From: Peredibacter starrii
Lineage (GTDB): Bacteria > Bdellovibrionota > Bacteriovoracia > Bacteriovoracales > Bacteriovoracaceae
Direction of reading: 5' to 3'
Assembly (NCBI RefSeq): GCF_034259205.1
Contig: NZ_CP139487.1
Span: 3,782,001-3,846,000 of the forward strand
DNA length: 64,000 nt
Shown here: piece after piece, positions 26,138 through 34,364 of the stretch
How positions within the stretch are numbered: the stretch's first letter is position 1
Layout of the letters: each line of letters opens with the position of its first letter
Position numbers and translations under genes: made by a program
The notes under the pieces: generated by a model
What the model was told of the DNA's origin: nothing
The model's input: the letters and a program-made list of their open reading frames with translations, nothing else
The model's database searches: none

Positions 26138-26741
26138 ACCCCGCAATCATTGATCTAAGGTTGTTCCATCCTGCTCGTAAAACTTGAATGACATGAATGA
26201 TAAAAAAGAAAACAAATCCCAGCATTAATATGAAATGAAGAAATCGCGCGAATGGATAACCTCCCAGCAAAGCTGTGAGCCATCCGACTTGAACCGGTTT
26301 ATAAATCGCAAGTCCTGTAAGAAGGGAACCAAGCCCCATGAGTATGACCATGAAGTAAGCAACTCTTTGAGCGGCATTATACTTACCTCTGATAGGAGGA
26401 GCATGCGAACGCAGCTTCAAATCATGCAACACCACCGGAATGACTTCTCTAAATGACTGACGATCAGGAAATAGAAATTTCCAATCTCCACTTAGAGCCA
26501 AATAGACAACATAAACGATGCCATTCAAAGCGAAGGGCCACATAATAAAAAAATGCCATCCCATTCCCTCTGCTAATCGATGATCAATTCCTAATTGTTC
26601 TGCCACATTCTCTGGCACAACAATGTAGGCCTGATGGGCCCAATAGATTAAAATTCCACTCCAGATCATGAGGAATAAAAAGAAGAAATTAAACCAATGG
26701 CATATTCGTAAAATACGAGAATGTTTTTCAATAAACTTCAT
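26124..26741 (-). CDS. Cytochrome b561-type membrane subunit (prokaryotic cytochrome b / DiHeme)
   Basis: 205 residues with four strong transmembrane helices. Candidate haem ligands: His at HSRILRICHWFNFF (about 7-20), WHFFIMWPFALNG (about 62-74) and HFILMLGFVFFFIIHVIQVLRAGWNNLRSMIAGYE (about 169-203). This is the di-haem cytochrome b pattern used by thiosulfate reductase, formate dehydrogenase and molybdo-oxidoreductase partners. It precedes and overlaps the Mo oxidoreductase by 14 bases, so the two form a quinol/Mo redox pair. GGAGGAGTGA precedes the start. Confidence 0.88.
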   Translation of the reverse strand: MKFIEKHSRILRICHWFNFFFLFLMIWSGILIYWAHQAYIVVPENVAEQLGIDHRLAEGMGWHFFIMWPFALNGIVYVVYLALSGDWKFLFPDRQSFREVIPVVLHDLKLRSHAPPIRGKYNAAQRVAYFMVILMGLGSLLTGLAIYKPVQVGWLTALLGGYPFARFLHFILMLGFVFFFIIHVIQVLRAGWNNLRSMIAGYEIE

Positions 26742-26859
26742 TCACTCCTCCGAGGAGTATCCTCTTAAAAGCAAGAAGTTAGGGAAAGGCGCATGGATTC
26801 ATATTCCTTTCACAATCTATGACTAAGATCAGCTTGTGAAAACGAAACGAGGAGTGTTT

Positions 26860-27462
26860 ATGAATTCACATATTTTAACAATCGCGTCTTCAACTGGGGG
26901 ACCAGAAGCTTTAAGAGCGTTATTGTCACAATTCGGCGAAAATATTCCGCCAATTCTAATCGTGCAGCATATGCCAGTGGGCTTCACAAAGATGCTGGCC
27001 AATGGATTAAACAAAGTAGTGCCATTCGAAGTAAAAGAAGCATGTCACGGAGATGAAATTCTTCCAGGAAGAGTTCTGATTGCACCTGCTGGATATCATA
27101 TGGAAGTTGCTCAAGCCTTTCCATTTAACATCGTGATCCTTCATAAAGCAGATCCTCAACATGGTGTTCGACCTGCAGCAGACTATCTCTTTAATTCCGT
27201 TGCTAAACATTATGGTAAGAAGGCCATTGGAGTCATTCTTACAGGTATGGGCAAAGATGGTGCTAAGGGTCTGGAGATCATGAAAAGAAATGGAAGTTTT
27301 AATATTGCTCAAGATGAAGCAACCAGCATTGTTTACGGAATGCCAAAGGCGGCGGTGGACCTTGGGGCCATTGATGTCATTTTACCTTTGAATAAAATTG
27401 CGCAGAAGCTTAAAACTTTGAGAATTTGGCCGGAGAGAAAAGATGCTTTGGTACTTGGATAG
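26860..27462 (+). CDS. Stand-alone CheB methylesterase domain
   Basis: 200 residues from the ATG at 26860; GAGGAG lies seven bases upstream, so I reject the GTG at 26836. It is the CheB catalytic domain only: ASSTGGPEAL with catalytic Ser at 11, QHMPVGFTKML with His, and ILTGMGKDGAKGLEIMKRNG with the Asp (all three of the Ser-His-Asp triad visible). There is no receiver domain, and no other chemotaxis gene in the window. CheB deamidates and demethylates chemoreceptor glutamyl residues. Stand-alone CheB domains may act on receptors constitutively or in other signalling modules; partners are unknown here. Confidence 0.85.
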   Translation: MNSHILTIASSTGGPEALRALLSQFGENIPPILIVQHMPVGFTKMLANGLNKVVPFEVKEACHGDEILPGRVLIAPAGYHMEVAQAFPFNIVILHKADPQHGVRPAADYLFNSVAKHYGKKAIGVILTGMGKDGAKGLEIMKRNGSFNIAQDEATSIVYGMPKAAVDLGAIDVILPLNKIAQKLKTLRIWPERKDALVLG

Positions 27463-27463
27463 A

Positions 27464-27500
27464 AAGGCCCAGAGAGTGACAAACTCTCCAGGCCAGATGG
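27464..27500. terminator. Possible bidirectional terminator between CheB and the histone-like gene
   Basis: An imperfect hairpin (GGCC...AGAGAGT / ACTCTC...GGCC) lies between the two convergent stop codons. T runs occur beyond it but not directly against the stem. Moderate only. Confidence 0.4.
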
Positions 27501-27501
27501 A

Positions 27502-28026
27502 TTACTTTTTCTTCGCTGCTTTTTTGGCAACTTTCTTAGCTGGAGCTTTCTTAACTGCTTTCTTAGGAGCGGCCTTCTTAGCTGGAGCTTTCTTAACCGC
27601 TTTTTTAGGAGCAGCTTTCTTTGTAACTTTTTTAGCGGCTTTCTTAGCAGGAGCTTTCTTCGCTGCTTTTTTAGCAACTTTCTTTTCAGCTTTCTTAGCA
27701 GGTGCTTTCGCAGCAGCTTTTGGAGCTTCTTTTTTCGCAGGAGCGGCTTTCTTAGCTACTGGAGCTTTTGCAGCAGGAGCTTTCTTTTCAGCTTTAGCTT
27801 TAACTGGTTCTTCTTTCGGAAGATCCGGCTTATCTACAAGCTTCTGATACTCAACAAGCATTTCGTGGAAGAAATCCCAAGATTCTTCTGGCTTAAGAGT
27901 CGCAAGACGAGCTTTGTATTTTTCCCATAGGGCCAGGTCTTTATTCTTAAACTGACCTACTAGGTAGTGACACTTTTGAGTTAGATTTTCCTTATGATGA
28001 TCAGAAATCTCTTTTGGAAACGTCAT
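27502..28026 (-). CDS. Histone H1-like, lysine/alanine/proline-rich DNA-binding protein
   Basis: 174 residues. The N-terminal 80 residues form a small acidic/helical domain (SDHHKENLTQKCHYLVGQF, WDFFHEMLVEYQKLV). The C-terminal 95 residues are low complexity, made of KKAAKKAPAKKA-, KKAVKKAPAKKAAPKKA-type repeats, 40-50 percent Lys. This resembles H1-like proteins (Hc1/Hc2, AlgP-type tails) that bind DNA or RNA nonspecifically. The repeat length is prone to change by slippage or recombination. It is convergent with CheB. The tail encodes false open frames on both strands which I do not call. Confidence 0.85.
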   Translation of the reverse strand: MTFPKEISDHHKENLTQKCHYLVGQFKNKDLALWEKYKARLATLKPEESWDFFHEMLVEYQKLVDKPDLPKEEPVKAKAEKKAPAAKAPVAKKAAPAKKEAPKAAAKAPAKKAEKKVAKKAAKKAPAKKAAKKVTKKAAPKKAVKKAPAKKAAPKKAVKKAPAKKVAKKAAKKK

Positions 28027-28093
28027 GGTAATTCCTCCATAAATAAATAGATATTATTAGGCTACCTATGACTTTGTCCGTTAGCAATCAGAT

Positions 28094-30472
28094 TTATTTT
28101 TGTTGAATACGGTTAGCTCTTTGATACCAGCGTGCCAGATCCAAAGGAGTCCAGCGGACCCATTTGTCGAGGGCCCCAAAGTGCTCGGAGATTTTTCCCC
28201 GTGGGAAACTTAAGGCGACTAAAAGGGCTCCTATCACCAAAGAATGGAGTTTGGCCCCGAGGGACATCTCGCCTATAAAGAAGGTGGAAAGTACTAACCA
28301 CGCACCAAAGACCACGTTAAAGAGACGTACAATTCGTGCAACCTCAGCAAAAGCAATAACAGCAAAAGTCGTGATCAGGGCCCCGGAAATCCAAATGTTG
28401 TTAGCGGCACTTCCGGTTATTCCGAATACACCCGGAGTTGCCATGAGCCAGCAACCCAAAACAGTACTCGCAATCAGATTATAAGGTACTCCTCCTTCAT
28501 CCAACTTAGGTCGCGTAAATTCACCTTGAACTTCTGTGTCCCCGAACCAGAAGGTTCTCCAGAATGGTCGACCACTTCGCACACTTCTTCTTAAAAACTG
28601 TACCGAAGCACAGACCTCATCCACAGATGGAGGAACCATGATCAACATCACAAACGAAGCAAGTAAACAGATAGTACACCAGGCCCCTACACCAATTGGT
28701 TGAAGCATGACGAGAGTTATACTGGTAACACCGGTTGGTACAATGAAAAAACCAAACAAGATCACCATCCATGGCATTGTTCTCCAGCGATTCTTATCAC
28801 CAATCGCAGCAGCGATCACATCCAAAACATAAGACAGGGCACCCAGACCTGCATCAGAAATTGGAAACGCTTTTGAAACATCCGAATGAAGAATGGTTTC
28901 GGTTCCATTACCAAAGAAAGGATCCCAGGCATTCGAAATATGACCTAATTGAAACGCGGCCAGGTATCGGGCGAGTAAGAATCCTGTGAAGCCTAACATC
29001 ATGATGGGGAGACGCTGTCTCCATGACGATGGATTATAAGTCCACCCGGGAGGAAGCTCATTAGGTGCATTCGGATCTTTGGAAGGCGTATATGCACTCA
29101 ATAGTAAAATAATCGAGGCCAGTAAGGTATCGGCTGAATACGCTGCTGCCGATTGGGTCCAAAAGATAAGAGGAGAAAACATTAACCAAGCAGCAAAGAC
29201 CGTATTAATCCAACGTACCCAACGAAGGGTGGGAAACAAACTTAAAGCGGCGGTAAAGGTAATGAGAACACCGGAAATCACTTCACTCCAAAATTCTCCA
29301 CGAGAAATGTCGCCAAAAGTAAAGGGATTCGCGAAAAGCCAAAGTCCCAAAAATATATTGATGATGGCCATCGTCCGATAAGAGGTCTCCTCGAAGTTGG
29401 ACGTCACAAGGCTTCGCCAGGCAGGTGGTATCATTTTATGTTCTTTATACCATCGTTCGGGATTCTCTTTGAGGGAACTGATGATACTTGGAAGAGTATC
29501 TCGAAGTTTATGTGTCGGTGACCAATTAAGATGTGATCTCACCTTACTCATATCAAGTTCATAATGATCATCAGCAAAGGGAATCATCCATGGCTTAATG
29601 AAAGGCTCGCGCATGAAAGGAGTTCTTTGCTGAACAAAAGCACCGGCCGACGCAATAAAGGCAGGAATTTTTATCGTAGGCCATGGTGACTCGTGCAGAA
29701 GAGTTCCAATCCGTTCTTGCAGCTCTCTATAGGTCATCACATCTTCCTCACCTAACAATAATGTCAGTTCAGAAGGCAGTGAAGTTCGTTTCTCAATCAG
29801 TAATTCCATAGCATGAATCAGATCATCTAAGTGAAGGTATGACTGGCCATGATTGGCGTTACCGGGAAAAAGAGCTGAACTAATTTGTTGCTCGTAGACT
29901 CGGGCAATATGTTGACCGATAGGGATCGAGTGTCCGTAGTCATCGTAGACTCCGGCCATTCGTAAGTAGACAACTGGAGTGTCGCCTTTAACCTCACGAA
30001 TGGCCCTCTCGGCCGCGACTTTAGATTGGGGATAAGGCCATCCTGCTGCGACCTCTGATTCCTCAGAGATTTTATCACACGGTCTTGTCGGAGCATGTAC
30101 CAGCATGGTGCTGGAAAAGATGAACTGATCCAAATGAAAATGACGAAGAAGTGAACTTAGGAAGTTTTTAGTTCCATCAACTGTTATCTCTTGATACTTG
30201 GAACTGGGTTGACCAGAAAAACTATAGTAGGCCACGAGATGAATGACGGAGTTGATTCTGCTCCCGAATTCATCATAAATTTCATCAAGGACATTTTCGA
30301 TGTTTTTAGAGGAAGAAATGTCTAAAGATTTATAAGTTACGTTGGGAATTTTTTTCTCGGGAATTCCGAGATCGAGACCAATAACGTGATATTTTTCCAC
30401 AAGCCTGGCGGCCAGTGACCGACCGATATAGCCGCTACTACCCGTTATTAAAATGATTTCTTTATCCGCCAT
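28094..30472 (-). CDS. Fusion of an SDR epimerase domain, SPW-repeat membrane domains and a VKOR-like domain
   Basis: 792 residues. Residues about 1-320 are an extended SDR with TGSSGYIGRSL and the catalytic YPQSK. From about 375 it becomes a membrane protein: SPW-like repeats (NIFLGLWLFANPFTFGD, FAAWLMFSPLIFW, and near the C-terminus VLGCWLMATPGVFG and VFGAWLVLSTFFIG), with a VKOR-like section between (about 490-620) containing GAWCTICLL, C599-x-x-C602. A CxxC in a membrane VKOR domain normally reoxidises a disulfide-forming partner using quinone; the other two family cysteines are not visible. It begins 73 bp downstream of the Hsp20 gene on the same strand. AGGTATAAA precedes the start. Confidence 0.8.
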   Translation of the reverse strand: MADKEIILITGSSGYIGRSLAARLVEKYHVIGLDLGIPEKKIPNVTYKSLDISSSKNIENVLDEIYDEFGSRINSVIHLVAYYSFSGQPSSKYQEITVDGTKNFLSSLLRHFHLDQFIFSSTMLVHAPTRPCDKISEESEVAAGWPYPQSKVAAERAIREVKGDTPVVYLRMAGVYDDYGHSIPIGQHIARVYEQQISSALFPGNANHGQSYLHLDDLIHAMELLIEKRTSLPSELTLLLGEEDVMTYRELQERIGTLLHESPWPTIKIPAFIASAGAFVQQRTPFMREPFIKPWMIPFADDHYELDMSKVRSHLNWSPTHKLRDTLPSIISSLKENPERWYKEHKMIPPAWRSLVTSNFEETSYRTMAIINIFLGLWLFANPFTFGDISRGEFWSEVISGVLITFTAALSLFPTLRWVRWINTVFAAWLMFSPLIFWTQSAAAYSADTLLASIILLLSAYTPSKDPNAPNELPPGWTYNPSSWRQRLPIMMLGFTGFLLARYLAAFQLGHISNAWDPFFGNGTETILHSDVSKAFPISDAGLGALSYVLDVIAAAIGDKNRWRTMPWMVILFGFFIVPTGVTSITLVMLQPIGVGAWCTICLLASFVMLIMVPPSVDEVCASVQFLRRSVRSGRPFWRTFWFGDTEVQGEFTRPKLDEGGVPYNLIASTVLGCWLMATPGVFGITGSAANNIWISGALITTFAVIAFAEVARIVRLFNVVFGAWLVLSTFFIGEMSLGAKLHSLVIGALLVALSFPRGKISEHFGALDKWVRWTPLDLARWYQRANRIQQK

Positions 30473-30545
30473 TTTATACCTCTCTCGTGCATTACCATTA
30501 AGTGCAATACAGGGACCAAGAGAGGTAAAAAATGAACTAAGTCAA

Positions 30546-31040
30546 TTAATGGCGGTTAGAGAGATTTTTATCGGCGGAACCTGTTTTATTGATCGCAATC
30601 TTTTTGGACTTTGACTCGACTTCGGCATTTTTGTCCAAGGAGATGCGAAGAACGCCATCTTTATAAGTGGCGGACACAGTTTCAGGATTCACGTCTCCTG
30701 CCAGAGGAATGGCGCGATAGAAACTACCGTAAGAAATCTCTGAACGGTAAAAGCCCTTCCCTTCTTTCTTATTTTCGTTTTTCTTCTCGCCTTCGATAAT
30801 CAACATATTATCTTTCAGAGAAATATTGATATCATCTTCTTTCATCCCCGGAAGTTCTGCCGATAGCTCATACTTTGAACCAGCGTCACGTACTTCAAGC
30901 TTGGGCATGAAACTCGATTGATCACTTGGAAAAATTTCTCTGGCAAATCGATCGAAGAAATCATTCATTTCATTTCTAAAAGATGCCAATGGATTCAGTC
31001 CTCTTTCATTTCTCTCTGTCGGTAAATTTCGTGATGCCAT
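30546..31040 (-). CDS. Small heat-shock protein, Hsp20/alpha-crystallin family
   Basis: 164 residues. The alpha-crystallin core spans about 45-140: ELPGMKEDDINISLKDNMLIIEGEKK, RAIPLAGDVNPETVSATYKDGVLRISL with the A-x-x-x-x-GVL motif, and a C-terminal tail. The N-terminal 45 residues include NEMNDFFDRFAREIF, typical of the disordered arm that assembles oligomers. It holds unfolding proteins for ATP-dependent chaperones. AAAGGAGTG precedes the ATG. It is followed on the same strand by the SDR-SPW-VKOR gene, so the two may be co-expressed under stress; no sigma-32 box was recognised. Confidence 0.93.
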   Translation of the reverse strand: MASRNLPTERNERGLNPLASFRNEMNDFFDRFAREIFPSDQSSFMPKLEVRDAGSKYELSAELPGMKEDDINISLKDNMLIIEGEKKNENKKEGKGFYRSEISYGSFYRAIPLAGDVNPETVSATYKDGVLRISLDKNAEVESKSKKIAINKTGSADKNLSNRH

Positions 31041-31192
31041 ATATTCACTCCTTTGAAATTCTAAAACATGATTCTATCGATGAGGCGGTAGTTCTCAAAA
31101 GACGCAACTATGCTTCACGACTAAAATTTAGAATTTATAAAATTTCATCCCCCGGAAATTTTGAGTCTAATCACTCCACTTTTGGAGGGACC

Positions 31193-31558
31193 ATGAAGAC
31201 CATTATTCTTTTGTTCATTTTTACGTTACTAAGCGCTACCGAAGTCCTGGCAAAGCAGAACCATATTTGTAAGGCCCGGGAATTTACTTCATGTCGCTTT
31301 GAATACGCGTTGATTTGTCCCAATGGATACATTGATGGATGCATGACTGGTGAAACAACCAAGCATCAATGCGTAATGAAAGAAGAAGGCCCGGCATGTG
31401 AATTTGAAATTGCTATTCTTTGTCCTGAGCATTTTCGCGATGGTTGTGAAATTGGAGCAACTGATACGCATCAGTGTGTTCCTGTTCCAGGACCGAGCTG
31501 TGCAATAAATACAAGATGGACATGTCCGTCAGGTTTTATAGATGGATGCAAGTTATAG
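31193..31558 (+). CDS. Small secreted cysteine-rich protein with three tandem repeats
   Basis: 121 residues; starts at the ATG after GGAGGGA (31184-31190). A signal peptide (MKTIILLFIFTLLSATEVLA) is followed by about 100 residues built from a repeat of roughly 35 residues: C-x(8)-C...G(Y/F)xDGC...HQC. The three units begin near SCRFEYALICPNG, CEFEIAILCPEH and CAINTRWTCPSG. Most Cys are conserved between repeats, so each unit probably forms two disulfides. No family was recognised. The exported, disulfide-rich, repeated structure resembles small binding, inhibitor or toxin-like scaffolds, but that is inference. Confidence 0.7.
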   Translation: MKTIILLFIFTLLSATEVLAKQNHICKAREFTSCRFEYALICPNGYIDGCMTGETTKHQCVMKEEGPACEFEIAILCPEHFRDGCEIGATDTHQCVPVPGPSCAINTRWTCPSGFIDGCKL

Positions 31559-31584
31559 TAATGTCATGGAGTGTAAAACTCAGA

Positions 31585-31612
31585 TTGCCCTTTGTGGCAA
31601 ATCTGCTATAGT
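31585..31612 (+). promoter_or_regulatory. Promoter TTGCCC-16-TATAGT for the small GTG-start gene
   Basis: TTGCCC at 31585-31590, a 16-bp spacer and TATAGT at 31607-31612. The GTG at 31619 begins six bases after the -10, so translation would begin at or next to the mRNA 5' end. Confidence 0.5.
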
Positions 31613-31618
31613 TGGCTA

Positions 31619-31936
31619 GTGCAAGTACTAAAGCTCTTCGTTCTATTCAGCTTTCTCTTTAACATTCCATTTACAAGTCTTCCTGAACTTGATGGTCCAT
31701 TATCGTCATCTAATCGCGTTTCTCGTTCTGAACGCACTGCTCATACATTGATCGTTCTAGAACAACTTACGACCACTACCGTCAAACGCTTAGTTACTCA
31801 GGACCTTGCTCCGCTCCCAGATACATTATCTCTTGCTCCTAAAACATTCTTGGCCGAGTTACCTGAGAACTCACAAATCATTCACAATGAGTCTCTCGCT
31901 AGAGGCCCTTCTCAGGCCCGAGCTCCTCCCGTTTAA
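31619..31936 (+). CDS. Small hypothetical protein with N-terminal hydrophobic segment
   Basis: 105 residues if it starts at the GTG at 31619, which sits directly downstream of a promoter-like TTGCCC-N16-TATAGT. The N-terminus (V)QVLKLFVLFSFLFNIPF is a signal or anchor; the remainder is polar, rich in Thr, Ser, Leu and Pro, with no Cys. An ATG at 31592 is in frame but would lie upstream of the -10. I do not recognise it; coding status rests on the promoter placement and the hydrophobic start, so it may be a leaderless small gene. Confidence 0.45.
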   Translation: MQVLKLFVLFSFLFNIPFTSLPELDGPLSSSNRVSRSERTAHTLIVLEQLTTTTVKRLVTQDLAPLPDTLSLAPKTFLAELPENSQIIHNESLARGPSQARAPPV

Positions 31937-32021
31937 GTCACATTCTCCTGCAATACTACATGTTGCTTAGTTGTGCTGTTTCAGCACATCTCGAATTACG
32001 ACTTTAACTAAAGAGCTCAAT

Positions 32022-32150
32022 ATGAAGACCCAAAAAACTGTTTCAAATGACACAACTCAAAAAGCACTTTCTCTAAAATCAGTCCTTATAGTTCTTTCTA
32101 CTTTCATCATCATTGGCGTGTTAATCTGGGTCGAGATGAAATTTAATTAA
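32022..32150 (+). CDS. 42-residue single-span membrane protein upstream of the antiporter
   Basis: A short frame, ATG at 32022 to TAA at 32150, encodes 42 residues: a polar N-terminus (MKTQKTVSNDTTQKALSLK) followed by one hydrophobic helix (SVLIVLSTFIIIGVLIWV) and a short basic end. AAGAGC lies upstream. It ends nine bases before the start of the CPA2 antiporter, so it is probably in the same operon. Small single-span proteins often sit beside transporters as regulatory subunits, but I have no homologue to name. Confidence 0.55.
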   Translation: MKTQKTVSNDTTQKALSLKSVLIVLSTFIIIGVLIWVEMKFN

Positions 32151-32159
32151 AAAGGTCTT

Positions 32160-34364
32160 ATGCACTTAGCCCCGCTCATTATTGATTTGGCCCTGATTCT
32201 TGGTATTGCCGGAATCATGAGCTTTATCTTTCAGAAGATTCGCCAACCAGTTGTGTTGGGTTACATCATCGCTGGTGTAATCGTGGGTCCATATACCCCA
32301 CCTGCAAAACTGGTAATCGATATTCCGAGTATTCAAACTCTCGCTGAATTAGGCGTGATTTTTCTGATGTTTACACTGGGACTTGAATTCAGTTTCAGAA
32401 AACTCCTGAGCGTGGGACTAACTGCGGCCTTAGGTGCCGGCTTCGAAGTACTCTTCTTTCTGTTTGTAGGATTTGGTCTTGGACAATGGTTAGGCTGGTC
32501 TTCGATGGACAGTCTTTTCCTAGGTGCGATGCTATCAGTTTCATCAACTACGATCATTATTAAGGCCCTGGAAGAACTCAAATTAAAGAACCATCGATTT
32601 GCGAGTTTGATCTTCGGGATTTTAATTGTAGAGGATCTTATTGCGATCCTTCTACTTGTTGGTCTTACAACGGTTGCAACGACTCAAACCTTCTCAGTTG
32701 TCGCCCTTCTCTCTGCAGGTCTTAATCTTCTTCTTGTTGTAGGTAGCTGGTTCATCACTGGTTACTTTATTGTTCCTCGCCTTGTTTCCTATATCGGGAA
32801 GTCAGGTAATAAAGAAATGCTTACACTGGTGTCCATCGCTCTGTGCTTAGGGTTGGTGGTACTTGCTTCTCACTTAGGTTACTCAACCGCTCTGGGTGCC
32901 TTCATCATGGGTTCAATCCTCGCCGAAACTGATATTATCCATGAGATCGAAGAACTCATGGCACCACTTAAAGATCTTTTCGGTGCGATCTTCTTCGTTT
33001 CTATCGGAATGCTGATTGATCCCAAGATCATGTGGGAATATAAGGAAACTATCGCTCTCCTATGTCTTGTAACGATCTTTGGTAAGATTTTCTCGACCTC
33101 ATTCGGTGCTTTGATTTCAGGTCAGTCTTTTAAAAACTCACTTCAAGTCGGTATGGGTCTTGCTCAGATTGGTGAGTTCTCATTCATCATCGCCTCACTT
33201 GGGGTGGGTCTAAATGCGATCAGTAACAAGCTTTACCCGATTGGGGTGGCGGTTTCTCTCGTAACAACTTTCACCACTCCATACATGATTAAGTATTCAG
33301 GTAAGATTGCTGACACGATTGAAGACAAGCTTCCCTGGAAACTTCGTAATAATCTTAACCGCTATATGGTATGGAGTGAATATCGCAAGACCGGCGGTTC
33401 AAAGAACAAAGATATTATTCTGATTATTGCTCGTTGGGCCCTTAACGGGATCATCGTGACTTTCATTTTCAACCTCGGTCTAACCACCATTGCTCCGCTT
33501 ATTGAATCTAAGTGGTCTGCAGTCATTACCTGGTTTATTACTTTGGCAATCGCCTCGCCGTTTATTTGGGGCATGATTTTCACCTCAAAGAAAAACTATC
33601 TACGAATTCGCAAAGAGAAGAACTTCTTCAAGGCCATCATTGTTCTCTCTTTCCCGATTTTAACTGCTGTTTGGATTGGTTATTTAAGTACCAAGTACTT
33701 CTCACTTAGATACATTCTACCAGTAACGATTCTACTGATCATCGTTGTATACCTGTCGCTTTATCGAAAACTTGAGTCTTACTACAAGTGGTTTGAACGC
33801 ACGTTCCTTGAAACATTTGAAGACAAGAAAACTGAAACAAAAACTCATGTACTAACGAACCTTGCTCCTTGGGACTCGCACTTAGTTAACATCGAAGTTC
33901 ACCCGAACGCCAACTTGGTTAACAAGTCTCTTATGCAGGCACAGCTCAGAAATAAGTACGGTATTAACATCGTTGCCATTCAACGTGGAATGGAAACTAT
34001 CATTGCTCCTAAGCCCCAGGAGGTTCTCCTTCCTCGGGATACCTTGATTGTATTAGGAACCGATGATCAACTAGATCAGGCCCGTCCTGATCTAGAGATC
34101 CCGGTAAATATTGCAAACAGGTTCTCTTCAAGCACTAATTATCGCTTGAAGCATATGAAACTTACTGCCAAATCTCCGGTGGTAGGTCTCACGATCAGAC
34201 AATCAGGTATTCGTGAGAAATATCACGCTATGGTTGTGGGGATTGAGAGAGAACATGCTCGTATCATTAACCCTGATACTGATTTTGAATTGAAGATCAA
34301 CGATACACTGTGGATCGTTGGTGAAAATTCAATGCTTGAAACTCTTCTAGGTGATTTTAGCTAG
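32160..34364 (+). CDS. CPA2-family monovalent cation:proton antiporter with two C-terminal RCK_C domains
   Basis: 734 residues. About 13 transmembrane helices in the Na+/H+ exchanger domain (about 1-390): FIFQKIRQPVVLGYIIAGVIVGPY, AELGVIFLMFTLGLEFSFRKL, and the LSVSSTTIIIKALEEL and SHLGYSTALGAFIMGSILAETD segments typical of KefB/CPA2. A further membrane section (about 420-530) follows, then two TrkA-C (RCK_C) ligand-binding domains (about 575-640 and 655-730). The TrkA-N (RCK_N) domain usual in KefB/KefC is absent. Likely K+ or Na+/H+ exchange regulated through the RCK_C domains. The stop overlaps that of the convergent receiver gene by CTAG. Confidence 0.88.
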   Translation: MHLAPLIIDLALILGIAGIMSFIFQKIRQPVVLGYIIAGVIVGPYTPPAKLVIDIPSIQTLAELGVIFLMFTLGLEFSFRKLLSVGLTAALGAGFEVLFFLFVGFGLGQWLGWSSMDSLFLGAMLSVSSTTIIIKALEELKLKNHRFASLIFGILIVEDLIAILLLVGLTTVATTQTFSVVALLSAGLNLLLVVGSWFITGYFIVPRLVSYIGKSGNKEMLTLVSIALCLGLVVLASHLGYSTALGAFIMGSILAETDIIHEIEELMAPLKDLFGAIFFVSIGMLIDPKIMWEYKETIALLCLVTIFGKIFSTSFGALISGQSFKNSLQVGMGLAQIGEFSFIIASLGVGLNAISNKLYPIGVAVSLVTTFTTPYMIKYSGKIADTIEDKLPWKLRNNLNRYMVWSEYRKTGGSKNKDIILIIARWALNGIIVTFIFNLGLTTIAPLIESKWSAVITWFITLAIASPFIWGMIFTSKKNYLRIRKEKNFFKAIIVLSFPILTAVWIGYLSTKYFSLRYILPVTILLIIVVYLSLYRKLESYYKWFERTFLETFEDKKTETKTHVLTNLAPWDSHLVNIEVHPNANLVNKSLMQAQLRNKYGINIVAIQRGMETIIAPKPQEVLLPRDTLIVLGTDDQLDQARPDLEIPVNIANRFSSSTNYRLKHMKLTAKSPVVGLTIRQSGIREKYHAMVVGIEREHARIINPDTDFELKINDTLWIVGENSMLETLLGDFS

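Noticed and set aside
26860-27462. CheB as part of a chemotaxis operon
   Set aside because: No CheA, CheW, CheR or receptor gene is nearby and the receiver domain is absent.
27333-27847. Long open frames on both strands across the histone-like tail
   Set aside because: They arise from the low-complexity AAG/GCC repeat of the Lys/Ala tail; the frame at 27502-28026 has a clear N-terminal domain and start.
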